From positions 52,588,473-52,652,472 of the forward strand of contig NC_087062.1 in the NCBI RefSeq assembly GCF_963678635.1: a stretch of 64,000 nt of DNA, in the 5' to 3' direction. This stretch comes from Symsagittifera roscoffensis. Taxonomy: Eukaryota; Xenacoelomorpha; Acoela; Convolutidae. The position numbers and the translations under genes are program-made. Under the pieces are notes generated by a model, which did not search any database, was not told the origin of the DNA, and worked only from the letters and a program-made list of their open reading frames with translations. The first letter of the stretch is position 1. Every line of letters starts with the position of its first letter. This document shows positions 32,525 through 43,617 of this stretch, one piece after another.

Positions 32525-32830
32525 ATGTATTTCAGATTCCTATATAGGTCGTGCTGATTTCTGATTTTTTTTGTTCAGGCTCAAATTTTCACGTTCAGTT
32601 CATTTCCTTTGTTAAAAGGAAAGCAAACTCCACTATCGAGCAGCCAAAGTGTAATGGTTGGGAGAAACGCTGTGTAATGGTTTCGAAATTGGAATTTATC
32701 AGATTTTCCAGCGAAGTGAAAATTTTACCTATTGATCCAGCTTTCTAAAATTGGGTTAATTTTATCGAAAAATTGTCAATCATAAATTGTTCAAGAAACT
32801 CTGAAAGCTTTAGGGAATCTGTTTTTTATG
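32525..32830 (+). repeat. Interspersed repeat R1, second copy in intron 5
   Basis: TATAGGTCGTGCTGATTTCT is followed by CATTTCCTTTGTTAAAAGGA, AAGCAAACTCCACTATCGAG and TTTACCTATTGATCCAG. A further R1 head-like piece starts near 32860. Confidence 0.65.
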
Positions 32831-33289
32831 GAAATTCATTTGTGTTTCTAAGAGTAATGATGCATTGAAGACTCATATAATTCTTGGTTATTTTATTTTT
32901 TGTTTTTCAGGAAAAAGTTAAAATGTCTAATAACTACAGATGTGCATTCATGCATATTAATGCATTTATGAATGCACTTAGTTATATCTTCACTTTTGCA
33001 GTTAAATTGAAATTCATCTGCTGAAAGTTACGTTAATAACACTCTCCAAATACGAACGTGGAAATGGCGCAAAAATTTTACCTATTGATCCAGCTTTCTC
33101 AAGCTGGGTTACAAAGCGCCGGTCTTAAATTGTTCTTGAAGTTGAAACAATTCTACAAATTCTTTTTTTCGAGATTATTAACAAATTCAGTGTATATTTT
33201 CTTTTTTTCTTACGTTCATTACTGTAAGTTGGCTCTGTTTTCTAATTACTTGCGTTCATTGACTCTTTTCTAACTGTGGCAGATTTTCA

Positions 33290-33960
33290 AAATGTTTTTG
33301 AAAGTTTTGTCGACCTTTTTTTTTGCCTCGACCAAATTGATTTTGGGAGAACTTCCAGAACACTATAAAAGCTCTATTTCGACATTTTTGATAAAGAGGC
33401 AATTTTTGAAAAAAAGTCAAAAAGCTGTTTTTGAGAAACTTTGACAAAAAACTGTTTTTTCGCCGGGCGCTCCCCTTCAAAATAAGAGTATATTAGCGCC
33501 GAAGGTCCCTTCAAGAAATTTTTGGGTAGGTCAGTACCCAGTTTCGGTGGAATCCTCAGGCGACGGACCGAATGAGCGAAAATGAAAATCAGCTACTCAG
33601 GGACATATCTAGGATTTTCTCGCGGGGGGATTTTAATAGGGCGTATCTAAGATTTTCTCGATGGGGGATTTATTTTTTTTTGTTCTACCAAATTGATTCT
33701 TTAGTTCGACCTTTTTTGGTCAAACTTTGTGCGCCGTAGGCAAATTTTGAAAAACAAGCCACAGAAGACTTTGTTAGCCATTTTTTGGAAGATTTTCACC
33801 AAGAAACTGCGTTTTTTTCGGCGCGCGCTTTCCCCTCAAAATTAGTATATATTGGCTCCGAAGGCGCCTTTAGAACATTTTTAGGGTCCGTCACCAAAAA
33901 TATCTGAAAACAGTACATAGGGGGACCTTTTGAGTCGGCAGCCGATACCCCCCCCCGCCC
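33290..33960. repeat. Diverged two-unit repeat, about 356-bp spacing
   Basis: TTCGCCGGGCGCTCCCCTTC (33460) and TTCGGCGCGCGCTTTCCCCTC (33816) begin matching segments with ATATTAGCGCCGAAGG against ATATTGGCTCCGAAGG and similar flanks. A C-run (33949-33963) follows the second unit. No gene is visible. Confidence 0.5.
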
Positions 33961-34571
33961 CCCTGGTCGGAACATTCAGGGCTTTGCCCTGGTGAACGAG
34001 CAGTCTTGTTAAACTGTCACGAATCGTTGAATCATCTGGTTTTAATATTAATTAATCTAATTGTGATAGGCCAAGAAGCCGAAGGGCCAACAAACCGAAC
34101 ATAGGAGTACCATTCCAACAAGCCTAGAATTAATATTGTTATGCAACATAACAGCAGATTGTCGTCACTGTTTTTATGCAAGTGTTACGTAATTCTGATG
34201 TAATTTCGGCTTCAAGATATGGCAGTTTGTAGACATGGCGGTTTGTTGAACATCCACCGATCTAACATTACTGAACGTCTGTTCTTAGTTTTTCGTTCGT
34301 GTATATGAAACCTGCTGCGAACAATCTTATTGATCCGATTAGCCTGACCACTAATTTGCCATAATTCGCCATATATTGCGTTTTTGTGTCTAAATATTAT
34401 TACAGATAAGCCTTCAACTTAAATCGTTTTACTTAGAGAGCTGCTACTCTAAATATTTAGTTACAGCAAAAAAAAAGATTAATTAGCTATCATAACATTG
34501 TTCATTTGCGAGCTTCCACTGGATGATAAGAGTCTATATTAGCCTAACTAGTTCCTTTTTTGTTACTTTAG

Positions 34572-34760
34572 TCGGATAAAGTGATAGACATGAAGCGACC
34601 GGTAGGTGGGGGATCTGGCGCGGCCGATGATGCAGCTTCTCGGAAGACCAAATGGGACATGCCTCCTCCCTCGCTTTCTGGATCCACTTCAAGTACAGTG
34701 GCCTCCTCTACCCTTATTCCAGCATCTGGACCCTTAAAGAAACCGAAGATAGATCTTTGA
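34572..34760 (+). CDS. SAP30BP: SAP30BP homologue, exon 6 (C-terminus)
   Basis: The acceptor TTTTTTGTTACTTTAG leads in phase 0 into SDKVIDMKRPVGG. The region SRKTKWDMPPPSL corresponds to QKRKSKWDSAIP of human SAP30BP, and the end GPLKKPKIDL to GTIVKKAKQ. The R-K-x-K-W-D motif resembles the tryptophan ligand motifs bound by UHM domains of splicing factors, which fits a splicing role; that is inference. The stop TGA is at 34758. No AATAAA lies between this stop and the acceptor before WDTC1. Confidence 0.85.
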   Translation, partial: SDKVIDMKRPVGGGSGAADDAASRKTKWDMPPPSLSGSTSSTVASSTLIPASGPLKKPKIDL

Positions 34761-35176
34761 AAAGTTTAATTGATGCTTAAAATTTATTGAAGCCGACACC
34801 AGATAACTTCGGACACCAGATTGCGTGAAATGGAGAGATTCTTTGCGAACTGGGAGATCAGAGTTGCCCTGGCTATGAACATTTATTTGTTTGCCCCATT
34901 TTTCTTTGTGTTGGCATGCCTAGAAATTTCAAATTGGGTTTTTGTTTGCCAATGAACTGAATAAGATAATTCATTTTGGTTTTCTAATTAAATCTGACAC
35001 GTCTCAGTATTTTTTTTGCTGTAAACTTCAATTTGAGGTCAAACTCCGGATGATCTCTGTTTGATGTATTTTTTGTTTTCATATAAAATATTATCTTATC
35101 AAATTTATTAGATCGCGAATAAGAGCATGTTCATGCGGATAGATCTATATGGATTAAAATTTTATTCTCTAAATTA

Positions 35177-35190
35177 TTGCTAACTTTCAG
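35177..35190 (+). promoter_or_regulatory. 3' splice acceptor upstream of WDTC1
   Basis: TTGCTAACTTTCAG has a branch-like CTAAC and a CAG end. It implies a 5' UTR intron or a trans-splice site. Just after it, an ATG at 35198 opens a 5-codon upstream frame that ends before the real start at 35244. Confidence 0.5.
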
Positions 35191-35243
35191 ACAGAAAATG
35201 ATTTTTGCTGGTTAAGCGATTACGTCAGTTTTCTTCTTTAAAA

Positions 35244-37355
35244 ATGAAGCACTTGTCCTTACCCGAACACATTTCCAACAGAGCTAGCAACTCTAAGTAC
35301 AACGAGCGATTTTCAGAGAGCCTCTACCTGAACGACTCGTACATCAACCGCCTTTCTTTAGAAGCTGAACTAAGTGGTCACAAGGGCTGTGTGAATTGTC
35401 TGGAATGGACGAGAGATGGACTCCTGCTCGCAAGTGGCTCTGACGATTTGACTGTTCGAATATGGTGCCCGCAGAGAAGGAAGCAAATCAGCGAAATTAG
35501 TACAGGGCACAGGTCGAACATATTCTCAGTTAAATTCATAGAAGATACAAACAATTCTTTGATCGCCAGCTCAGCAGCAGATGCACAAGTGCGAGTGCAC
35601 AATGTGGAGAAGGGAGACACAGTTAACACTTTTGCATGTCACCGCTACAGAGTGAAACGGTTGTGCACTTCTAAAGTGAGTCCCTCTCTCATTTGGAGTG
35701 CAGGTGAGGATGGCACAGTTCGCATGTTAGACCTCAGAGAAAATCACACGTGCAGCTCCTCAAGAAGTTGCAAAAATGTCTGCATAAATCTCAATGGGGA
35801 GAACATCAGCAATGGCAACCAACCTTCAGAAGCAAAGTGTCTAGCAATATCGCCCAGTAGACCCTACATAGCCGTAGGGAGCAGTGACGAGTATGTCCGA
35901 TTATTTGACATGCGCAAGCTGCGAGTCTGTGGCGAAACATTTGTGGCCGCTTTTGGTCCGATGAGAGCATATGATCCATCGGCATTTTACTGCGTACCCG
36001 GACACATTGCAAACCAGGATCTAGGCATCTCCAAGAAAAACGGGCGGACCACAAGAATGGGTTTCAGCTCATTTAGGACAGTTAGTTCAACCTTTGTGAC
36101 CTTTAACGAGAGTGGAAGTGAACTATTAGTTAACCTAGGAAGTGAGCAGATTTATCTTTATGATATGATGACCTACATGCATTCGTTCAAATATTCTTTC
36201 CCAGAAACTAGATATAAGTTTCTTGATACCGTGAAGAAAATATCTAATAAAAAAGACGAGAACGAATGCGACTCTCGCAATGGCGAATGTGCTGTAAGTG
36301 ATATTGGTGCTACCTCAATCTTGGCAAATTTAACGTTGAATGATAATACAAAATGCACTACCAAAATCATTGACGAATGGACTACCTTGAAAGAAAGAGC
36401 AAATGAATTCTTCAGAGAAGAAAAGTACATGAATGCAGTTAGCTGTTACAGCCGATTGCTGCAGATGACGAGCTACAATGCGCATATAATATATGCTAAC
36501 AGAGCTCTAGCCTTAATGAAGCGCAAGTGGTCGGGTGACGTTTATGCCGCTCTGCTTGACCTGAGAAAGTCAATCGAGTATGACCCCCTTTATGGCAAGG
36601 CACATCTGAGGTTAATCAAGTGCATGCTAGAATTCGAGTGGGTTGAAGAGGCCTACCATTGGTCGCTATTATTGCAGAAACATGTCGATGCAATGAAATG
36701 CGACGAGTCATTCACTCGGTTGCATCATGAGCTGAGCGAGTTAAGAGAAAAGCGAGACTACAAAGACTCCAATCGAGGAATGACAAACTCCGAATCGAGC
36801 TCACCGAGTGGGCCAAGTGTACCTTCGGCTAGTCATCACATCACGCAACAGGAATTGCTGCAGCAACAAAAAGCTATGGACTTCAAAGGTAGATTCTGTG
36901 GGCACTGCAATGCTGCAACTGATATCAAGGAAGCAAATTTTTTCGGAAATGGAGATGGACAGTACATTGTTGCGGGATCGGACGATGGCTCATTCTTCAT
37001 TTGGGACAAATACACTACTAACTTGTTGCGTGTCATGATTGGAGATGAGAGCATAGTAAACTGTCTGCAACCCAACCCGAGATTGTGCATGTTGGCCACA
37101 TCAGGGATAGATGACACAATCAAGCTGTGGAGTCCAGGTCGAACCAATGTGGAGAATCCGCACCTGAGAACAGACTTGACCTCTGTAGCTTCTTCCAATC
37201 AGAAGAGACTTCACCAGGATCCAATCGAGACTTTCTTCAGTCTGAACTTCACGACGATGAGCCACAGATTCGCATCGAGCGCACACTCGAGTGATGACGA
37301 GGGCGCTGGCAGCACAGATGAAGCAGCTGCACCCGACACTTGTAGGACCAGTTAG
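35244..37355 (+). CDS. WDTC1: WD and tetratricopeptide repeat protein WDTC1/DCAF9 homologue (703 aa)
   Basis: An intact single-exon frame. The N-terminal WD repeats begin with RLSLEAELSGHKGCVNCLEW (residues 36-55), matching RLGLEAELQGHSGCVNCLEW of human WDTC1. Further repeats include GHRSNIFSVKFI and WSAGEDGTVRMLDLREN. A TPR block lies at about residues 375-480. C-terminal WD repeats follow GRFCGHCNAATDIKEANFFG (from about 553), QYIVAGSDDGSFFIWDK and DESIVNCLQPNP. Length agrees with the human protein (677 aa). WDTC1 (Drosophila adipose) is a CUL4-DDB1 substrate receptor that restrains fat storage. I chose ATG 35244, the first in frame. AATAAA signals occur at about 37717 and 37806. A divergent Ser/Asp-rich tail replaces the usual C-terminus. 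Confidence 0.93.
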   Translation: MKHLSLPEHISNRASNSKYNERFSESLYLNDSYINRLSLEAELSGHKGCVNCLEWTRDGLLLASGSDDLTVRIWCPQRRKQISEISTGHRSNIFSVKFIEDTNNSLIASSAADAQVRVHNVEKGDTVNTFACHRYRVKRLCTSKVSPSLIWSAGEDGTVRMLDLRENHTCSSSRSCKNVCINLNGENISNGNQPSEAKCLAISPSRPYIAVGSSDEYVRLFDMRKLRVCGETFVAAFGPMRAYDPSAFYCVPGHIANQDLGISKKNGRTTRMGFSSFRTVSSTFVTFNESGSELLVNLGSEQIYLYDMMTYMHSFKYSFPETRYKFLDTVKKISNKKDENECDSRNGECAVSDIGATSILANLTLNDNTKCTTKIIDEWTTLKERANEFFREEKYMNAVSCYSRLLQMTSYNAHIIYANRALALMKRKWSGDVYAALLDLRKSIEYDPLYGKAHLRLIKCMLEFEWVEEAYHWSLLLQKHVDAMKCDESFTRLHHELSELREKRDYKDSNRGMTNSESSSPSGPSVPSASHHITQQELLQQQKAMDFKGRFCGHCNAATDIKEANFFGNGDGQYIVAGSDDGSFFIWDKYTTNLLRVMIGDESIVNCLQPNPRLCMLATSGIDDTIKLWSPGRTNVENPHLRTDLTSVASSNQKRLHQDPIETFFSLNFTTMSHRFASSAHSSDDEGAGSTDEAAAPDTCRTS

Positions 37356-38210
37356 TTCTGGTCAAAACAAAATTCTGAATGTGCATTTTGTAAAATCCAA
37401 CTATAAATTATTACTTAGTTAGTGTCAAGTGTAAGAAATAGTTTACTCCGAAACATTATTCATTTTTCACAATCATCTAAAGGAAGTAGTGTCTGTAGAA
37501 AATCTTTTCTGCTGTTTATATGAGGTGAAGTGTGTCAAATTTTGGCGGTCATTGGCTCAAATAATACCTCAAATGCCACTGTCTGAATTCGTATCTACAG
37601 TTTCAACTGATTTAACGCTAGTTTCACCCGTTTATGTAAGTATTCATTTGAATGGTAATTTCTTCTTTTTTTTCACCCGGGTATCCTATATGTTTTGGTT
37701 TGCCATCATGGCAAAACAATAAAACGTTATACGTGCGTTTCCGAACGTTACTTACCAAGCAACAACTTCATTGAGACCAAAGAACAAATGTCCTACGGTC
37801 CTTTCAATAAAGTTTTGATTCCTATCTGAAATGTTTACTTAAGCGGAGCGTAGTTCAATATTACGAACCCAACACTAGTCACAAACAAAATTCTCATTTT
37901 TTTTGGTGGCACTTTTGCTGCAATAACATTATCTCAGGTTTACGTTTGCTGCATCTATACTATATTTAAATGCGAGTGACAGCTATCTCCCATGTTTAAG
38001 CATAATAATTTTGCATGTGTAACGAAAGAATTTTTTCATGTTTAAGCTATAGAATAAATTGCAATGCTTAAGAAAATTTTTCAATTAGTTTTTCGCAGGA
38101 GTCATTAATTTTTCAGTATTTTTTTTCGAGGCCAAATTCAGTCTGTCTATCTGAATACCTGCTTTTTTAATTAATTTGATCATGTCTGTCTACCCGTCGC
38201 CTAATATATA
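37356..38210. other. 3' region of WDTC1 and intergenic DNA
   Basis: It contains two AATAAA poly(A) signals, ACAATAAAACG (about 37715) and TTCAATAAAGTT (about 37804). The rest is AT-rich and uninformative. Confidence 0.6.
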
Positions 38211-40425
38211 TATATATTTTTTTTCTTTCTGCTCGACAGGTACCGGCTTATATTACATCGGCTTAATGGCCTCATATTGCGTCTTTCGACTAGTGAAATT
38301 GTATGTGTGGTTTGACGTTGAGGGGGACTTCACAACTTAAAAAAATTTCGGCCTGTGTGTGAAGGTAATGATTTTTTTCCCAGGAAAGTCTTAAAATTTG
38401 TTCGTTCAATTTTGTTTTTTCGCTGTTTGCTTTTCGATTTTTTCTACGTTCGATTCATTTCCTTTGTTAAAAAGAAGGCTATCTCTATTGAACAACAAAA
38501 ATGTAAACGCCATGAAAACGTGATCGAATTTCAGTTTCGGAAGTGAGTTTGAATTTCACAGCGGAATCAAAAATTTACCTTTTAATCCAGTTTTGAATTG
38601 GGTTTACTTTGTCAAAACAGTGTCAACCATAAATCTAGTCTATATTTAAATGCGAGTGACAGCTATCTCCCATGTTTAAGCACTATAATTTTGCATGTTT
38701 AAGGAAAGAATTTTTTCATGTTTAAGCTATTCCATATATTGCAATGCTTAAGAAAATCTTTCAATTTGTTTTCGGCAAGGTCATTAATTTTTCAGTATTT
38801 TTTTTTCGAGGCCAAATTAAGTCTGTCTGTATTTTAATTAATTTTTATGTCTGTCTACCCGTCGTCTAATTTTTCAACTTTCATCTATTATCTTTTATAT
38901 ATTTAAATGCGGGCTTCACTATCTCGCCATGTTAAAGCTTTTTCAACGTATTATTTTTGCATGTTTAACAAAAGAATTTTTTTACGTTTAAGCTAAATCG
39001 TGTATTGCAATGGTTAAAGTTTTATTTTCGATTTTCCAGTTTAAATTCAGTGTTTATTCCATCAATTTTGAAATTAGCAATCCAATAGAAGGATTTTCTC
39101 AGAGTTTTCCCAGGTTTTTAGCTTACGAGATAGGCAATTTTCGAGGTTTTTCAAAAATCTTTTTAGCTTACGAGATAGGCAATTTTCGAGGTTTTTCAAA
39201 AATTTTCTAGAAAAAAAAATTTCTCAATTTTTGAAGTTCTTGCCCTGTAGTTAGGTGCTGTCAGATTACTCTCAGGGGTTGCGATTCTTGCCTACAATTC
39301 TCACTTCTCAAATCTTATTAGTTTTCGAGATATGACGTTTATCATGATTTTTTCAAAAACTTAGTTTCAAAAAATTCCAAAACGTTGAAAATTTCAATCC
39401 TGTTCTTGGATAATATGAGGGTACTCTCAGGGGTTGCGAATCTTGCCTTTGATTATGGCTGCTCAAATCCCTGTAGTTTTCGAGATATGACGTTTTTTGG
39501 ATTTTTTCAAAATTTTTCAGAAAACTTCAATATAAAAAATTTAACAAAACTTGAAATCACCATCTCTGTAGTGAGGCTCTGTCAGGGTACTGTCAGGAGT
39601 TGCGAATTTTGTCTCCCAATATGACTGCTCAAATCTTTGTAGTTTTCGAGATATGACGTTTTTTTAATGATTTTCTCCGAAATTTTCAAAAAAAAACTTA
39701 AATGTTAAAAAGTTCCGAAACTTTGAAGATATCAATCTTGTTATTGGAATCTTTGGGGGTACTCGCAGGGAGTTGCAAATCTTGCCTCTGAAGATGGCTG
39801 CTCAAATTCATGTAGTTTTCGAAATATGACGTTTTTTAGGATTTTTTTCAAATTTTTCAGAAAAATTAGATGAAAAAAAATTCGCAAAACTTGATATTCT
39901 CATATCTGTAGTGAGGCTCTGTCAGGGTACTCTCAGAAGTTGCGAATTTTGCCTCCCAATATGACTGCTCAAAACCTTGTAGCTTTCGAGATAGACGTTT
40001 TCTATGCTTTTCTTCGAAATTAAAAAAAAAACCTAAATGTTAGAAAGTTACAAAACTTTGAAGATGTCTATCCTGTTATTGGAGTCTTTGAGGGTACTAT
40101 GAGGGGTTGTGAATCTTTCCTCTGAATAGGACTGCTCAAAATCTTGCAGTTTTCCAGATATGACGAAGTGTGATTTTTTCAAAAAAGTTTCATGAAAATT
40201 AAATTTTTTTTTCTTCAAAGTTTGAAATTCCTAACCTGTAGTTGCGGGGCTGTCAGAGTAATCTCAGGAGTTACAAATTCGACCTCCATTTAATACCGTC
40301 CAAATCGTTTTTGTTTAAGAGATAAGACGATATTTGTGTTTTTTTTTTGGAAATTTTCAGAAAACTCAAATTACGAAATAATTCGTTCAAATGAAATTCC
40401 CAACCCTGTAGTTGTGAACTTTCAA
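38211..40425 (+). mobile_element. Helitron-like non-autonomous element, body and about 168-bp tandem units (copy 1, left part)
   Basis: 38211-39060 is nearly identical to 56727-57580, starting after an AT dinucleotide run with CTTTCTGCTCGACAGGTACC. From about 39240 a repeat of about 168 bp recurs six or seven times, each with GTTGCGAATCTTGCCTC, TGACTGCTCAAAT and TAGTTTTCGAGATATGACG. The assignment rests on the 3' end of the copy at 56727-58732. A LINE starts at about 40430. Confidence 0.65.
38350..38640 (+). repeat. Interspersed repeat R1 segment inside the Helitron-like element
   Basis: CATTTCCTTTGTTAAAAAGA, AAGGCTATCTCTATTGAACA and TTTACCTTTTAATCCAG follow the R1 order. The family therefore lies within the element, or the element captured it. 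Confidence 0.6.
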
Positions 40426-40429
40426 AAAA

Positions 40430-43400
40430 TTTTATTCATCGATTGAACAGAATAAAGCCACTTGTTTAGAAGAACAGTACAATAATATTTACAATAAAAA
40501 GAACAGCACAATTTTCCAACTTTTGTTGTTGTAAGCTCGGTGCATATAAGTTCTTGTGACACGGTTTGATTGCTTGACTCTTTTCCGTGTTTCACGGTGA
40601 TTGGTTGGTTGTCAATCATTTGTTTTCAGTACTCTGGCTCAGTTGAAACAGGTGGAATTATTGGTTTTGTCTCGACCTGTGGCCAGCAAGCACTGTGACT
40701 CCCGGGGTGCCCGTGAGTAGGAGGAGAGTCCCAATTCCAGTGTTGGGCCCGTCGATTGTACCAGCGGCGTCACTAGATGCTAGTGGCATCACTTGTTTGT
40801 ACAAGCAGTTGTAAGTTGGTTATGTTTTCGGCTCGATGTGGAGGCCCTTATTCCTCTGGCTGGTACCCCAGAGATGACCTCGTCATCATGTGAGCCATGC
40901 TGTTAGCTGAGGTTTAAGAATTCAGCAGCTTTGATGGAGTCTTCTCATAAACTCAATTATGAGATCTGTTGGGTTTTGTTGGTAGTTGAACAGATGTTTA
41001 GTATCGTGAGGCACAGTACTAAGTAAAGAGCATTCATTTTTCATTTGAAGATCTATTCTGCTCGTTTAGGAGGATAGACTTACTATTCTCGGAACATAGT
41101 TGTGTTAAAATGACTCTTGTGTCTCGTAATAGTTTGAAATTATCGTTATTGATTTTTATTGGGAGGGATCCATTGACTTCATTGTAGGTGCAACGGATAT
41201 ATCTTGACACAGCATTTCGATGAATATATCCTAGTTCTTTTTGGTATTCAACCATGTTGATTTTTTTTGTTTTCATCCAAAAACAAATGAATTTCATCGC
41301 CAAAGCGATTTTTCACCGTTGAGCGGATTTGTCAAACAGTGTTAGTTGTCCTCAATTCGGTTGGGTATGGCGAAGCTTGTGAATTCAGTTGTTTGGCGTC
41401 ACTGTTAGATGCTTGTAAAGTGATATCATCAGTATAGGATATATTATTTATATTAGCGGGGGGCTTTGGTTGAATGCTCATTTAGATATTGAATAACATA
41501 GGCGAGAGTACTCCACGTTGAGGCACACCTTGTTTGCACTTGACTAATTTGATTTGGAGTTTCGAACTCCACAAAAATGAACCGCCCATGAAGATAAACT
41601 GATATCCATCATCTCCACAAAATTGAACCGCCCATGAAGATAAACTGATATCCATCATCTCCACAAAATTGAACCGCCCATGAAGATAAACTGATATCCA
41701 TTATCTAGTGTTGTTCGAATTGTTGGCCTCCAGAATGTCTTTCTGAAGCGTTGTATGGTTGACCGTGTCGAAAGCCGCAGTTAAATCTAACTCTTCAAAA
41801 AAAGTATGGTCCCAAAGTTCGTTTATTCAGGCCTGCTCGGATGTTATCAGAGATGCAATTTAGAGCAGTGATGGTTGATCTGCCCCTTCTGAAGCCATGT
41901 CAATGCTCCTCCAAGTGTACGCTGTTGAAATTATGAGTAGTCTGCGTTCGGTCAGTTTAGCCAGCGGGGACAAAAGGGCAATTGGCCGATAGCTTTTAGA
42001 TTCCTGAGCCAGTTAATTTGGTTTCAGCAAAAGAATCACTTTTCCAATTTCCATATTTGTAGAATAGTACAGCAGCTAATTGAGAGGTTAAGTAATGTAA
42101 TCGCAGAAGCCTGAGACGGTGAAGGTGTATTTGAGCTAATTTGTCTGGTCCAAGAGCTTTGATTTTTTCGATGTTTTGATTCCAAATTGAACCTCCGATA
42201 TTGGTGTATTGGTTTCGTTTAAAGGAAGCTTTTAAAGTTTTCTCACAATGCTACATATTTATTGCACTGTTGATTGAATTTGTTGGCGCTTACTTGGGAT
42301 TCGTATATTGGTTCACTGCGCTCAGCAAATTTAGTAGCTTGGTTATTCGTGATTCTGCGGTTATCAATGTGATTTAACTATTCCACAAATTGCTGGTTTT
42401 ATCTGAGTGTGTTAGCCCATTCACAAACTGTCCATTTTTGCTTTTCGTTCTTGCACGATTTTGCCATTCAAGCAGTTCATTTCTGATATTTCGTGGTTGC
42501 CGGGATTTTCACGTTCAAGCAGTTTTTAGTATAATTTTTGTAAGGGTAGCCCTGCCCAAGTGAGAGTCTGTTGGGAGCTTTTAGTTGTTTCCGTGGTTGT
42601 AGTGTGGCTTTTTTCGTTTATAACGACCATGATCGATGAGTCAATGTCTAATGCTATGGAGTTTCCCCTGGTATCGTCGTTTGCTTTCGAGCACCATAGT
42701 TAACTGCGTGCATTAAACACACCCATGGTTATGGTGTCCTTTATATCGAGCAAATGACTAATGTTCGGTTTAAAGCCACTAGGGCAGCTGGATGAGGGTG
42801 GTTATGTGGACATTGATGAATTTTGTGGTGCTTTGCGATGTGACAATTTCTATGCTTTGTTATTCAATGGAATTATCTGATTGCGGTGCGGCGGTGTCCA
42901 GTGTTTGATTTTTATATCATCTCTGATGGGAGAAGCTAGACCACCATCTCTACCTCTTCCTTCTGGTCTCTGTTTTGTAACAACGGAGAATCCAGGCCGC
43001 GATTTGCTGGTCAGATTGGTTTCTTGAATAGCTGCTACTCCAATCTGGTTTGACTCTATTCATTGTATAACGCTGTTTTTTTTTCTGTCTAAGACCCTTG
43101 CAATTAAACTGTAAGGTATTAGAATTGTAGTTTTCAGTCTTTTGGTTACTTATGATTATGTTTGCTTAAAACTAATTGGCTTCTATAATATCATGGCTGT
43201 TTAAACTGCTTTCGCCTTAATGAATGCAGTTTTTGCTATGAACATTGTCCTTCCATTCTCCTGTGTGGACGTCAGTGTGGTGCATTTGAGTATGACACAT
43301 CCTCCATAATGACACCATATACAAACAGAATGTTTGCAGAAGTATTTTATGCAGGTTGGATATTTGAACGTGGGTCTGGGGATTGCCCGATGCCTCCTCG

Positions 43401-43610
43401 AACGAGGAGAAGTAATAAAGCAGTCCTTTAGGCTCTGGCTATATTGAATTTAGTTAACAGGTAAGCCAGGATAATCTGTTCCCGCGTCAAAAACCGGACG
43501 GTTGCAGCATCCGATATTGAATGGATTTTGAGCCGGTCCTTTGTGGGGTCAGGAATGGTACAACTACTTGAAGGCATCCTTTCTCTGCAGCAAAAATTTC
43601 CAGCTCATTA
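40430..43610 (-). pseudogene. Jockey-like non-LTR retrotransposon, decayed
   Basis: Read on the minus strand. An APE endonuclease region lies at about 43140-42580, with IGVAAIQETNLTSKSRPGFS, GRDGGLASPIRDD and a GVFNARS...LW segment (as in GDFNAHS..W). RT motif A DLTAAFDTVNH is at about 41797-41765 and GVPQRGVLSPMLFNI at 41526-41482. YTDDI follows at about 41430 and a C-terminal region at 41303-41034. Endonuclease then RT is the order of jockey/R1-type LINEs. Many stops and a 46-bp triplication make it dead. It interrupts Helitron-like repeat DNA. Confidence 0.75.
41567..41704. repeat. Three tandem copies of a 46-bp unit within the LINE RT
   Basis: CTCCACAAAATTGAACCGCC with ATGAAGATAAACTGATATCC recurs from 41567, 41613 and 41659. 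46 is not a multiple of 3, so the RT frame is broken between motif A and the GVPQ motif. Confidence 0.85.
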
Positions 43611-43617
43611 TATCTGG

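Larger units (their letters stand above)
8133..34760 (+). other. SAP30BP: SAP30BP gene span: six coding exons with transposon-filled introns
   Basis: Joined exons 8133-8415 (or 10167-10449), 20510-20728, 23044-23139, 23620-23742, 24447-24643 and 34572-34760 total 1,107 nt, 368 codons plus stop. Human SAP30BP is about 308 aa. Every intron is GT-AG. Exon phases are 1, 1, 1, 1, 0 and all agree. SAP30BP (HCNGP) is a nuclear protein that binds the SAP30/Sin3 corepressor and is linked to splicing of short introns. Introns 1 (about 10-12 kb) and 5 (9.9 kb) hold most of the mobile DNA in this half of the window; introns 2-4 are 2.3, 0.5 and 0.7 kb. A further small exon inside intron 5 cannot be excluded. 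Confidence 0.85.

Noticed and set aside
38355-38546. 63-codon frame repeated identically at 56872-57063
   Set aside because: Identity reflects the duplicated Helitron-like element. The same region in other R1 copies has no conserved frame.
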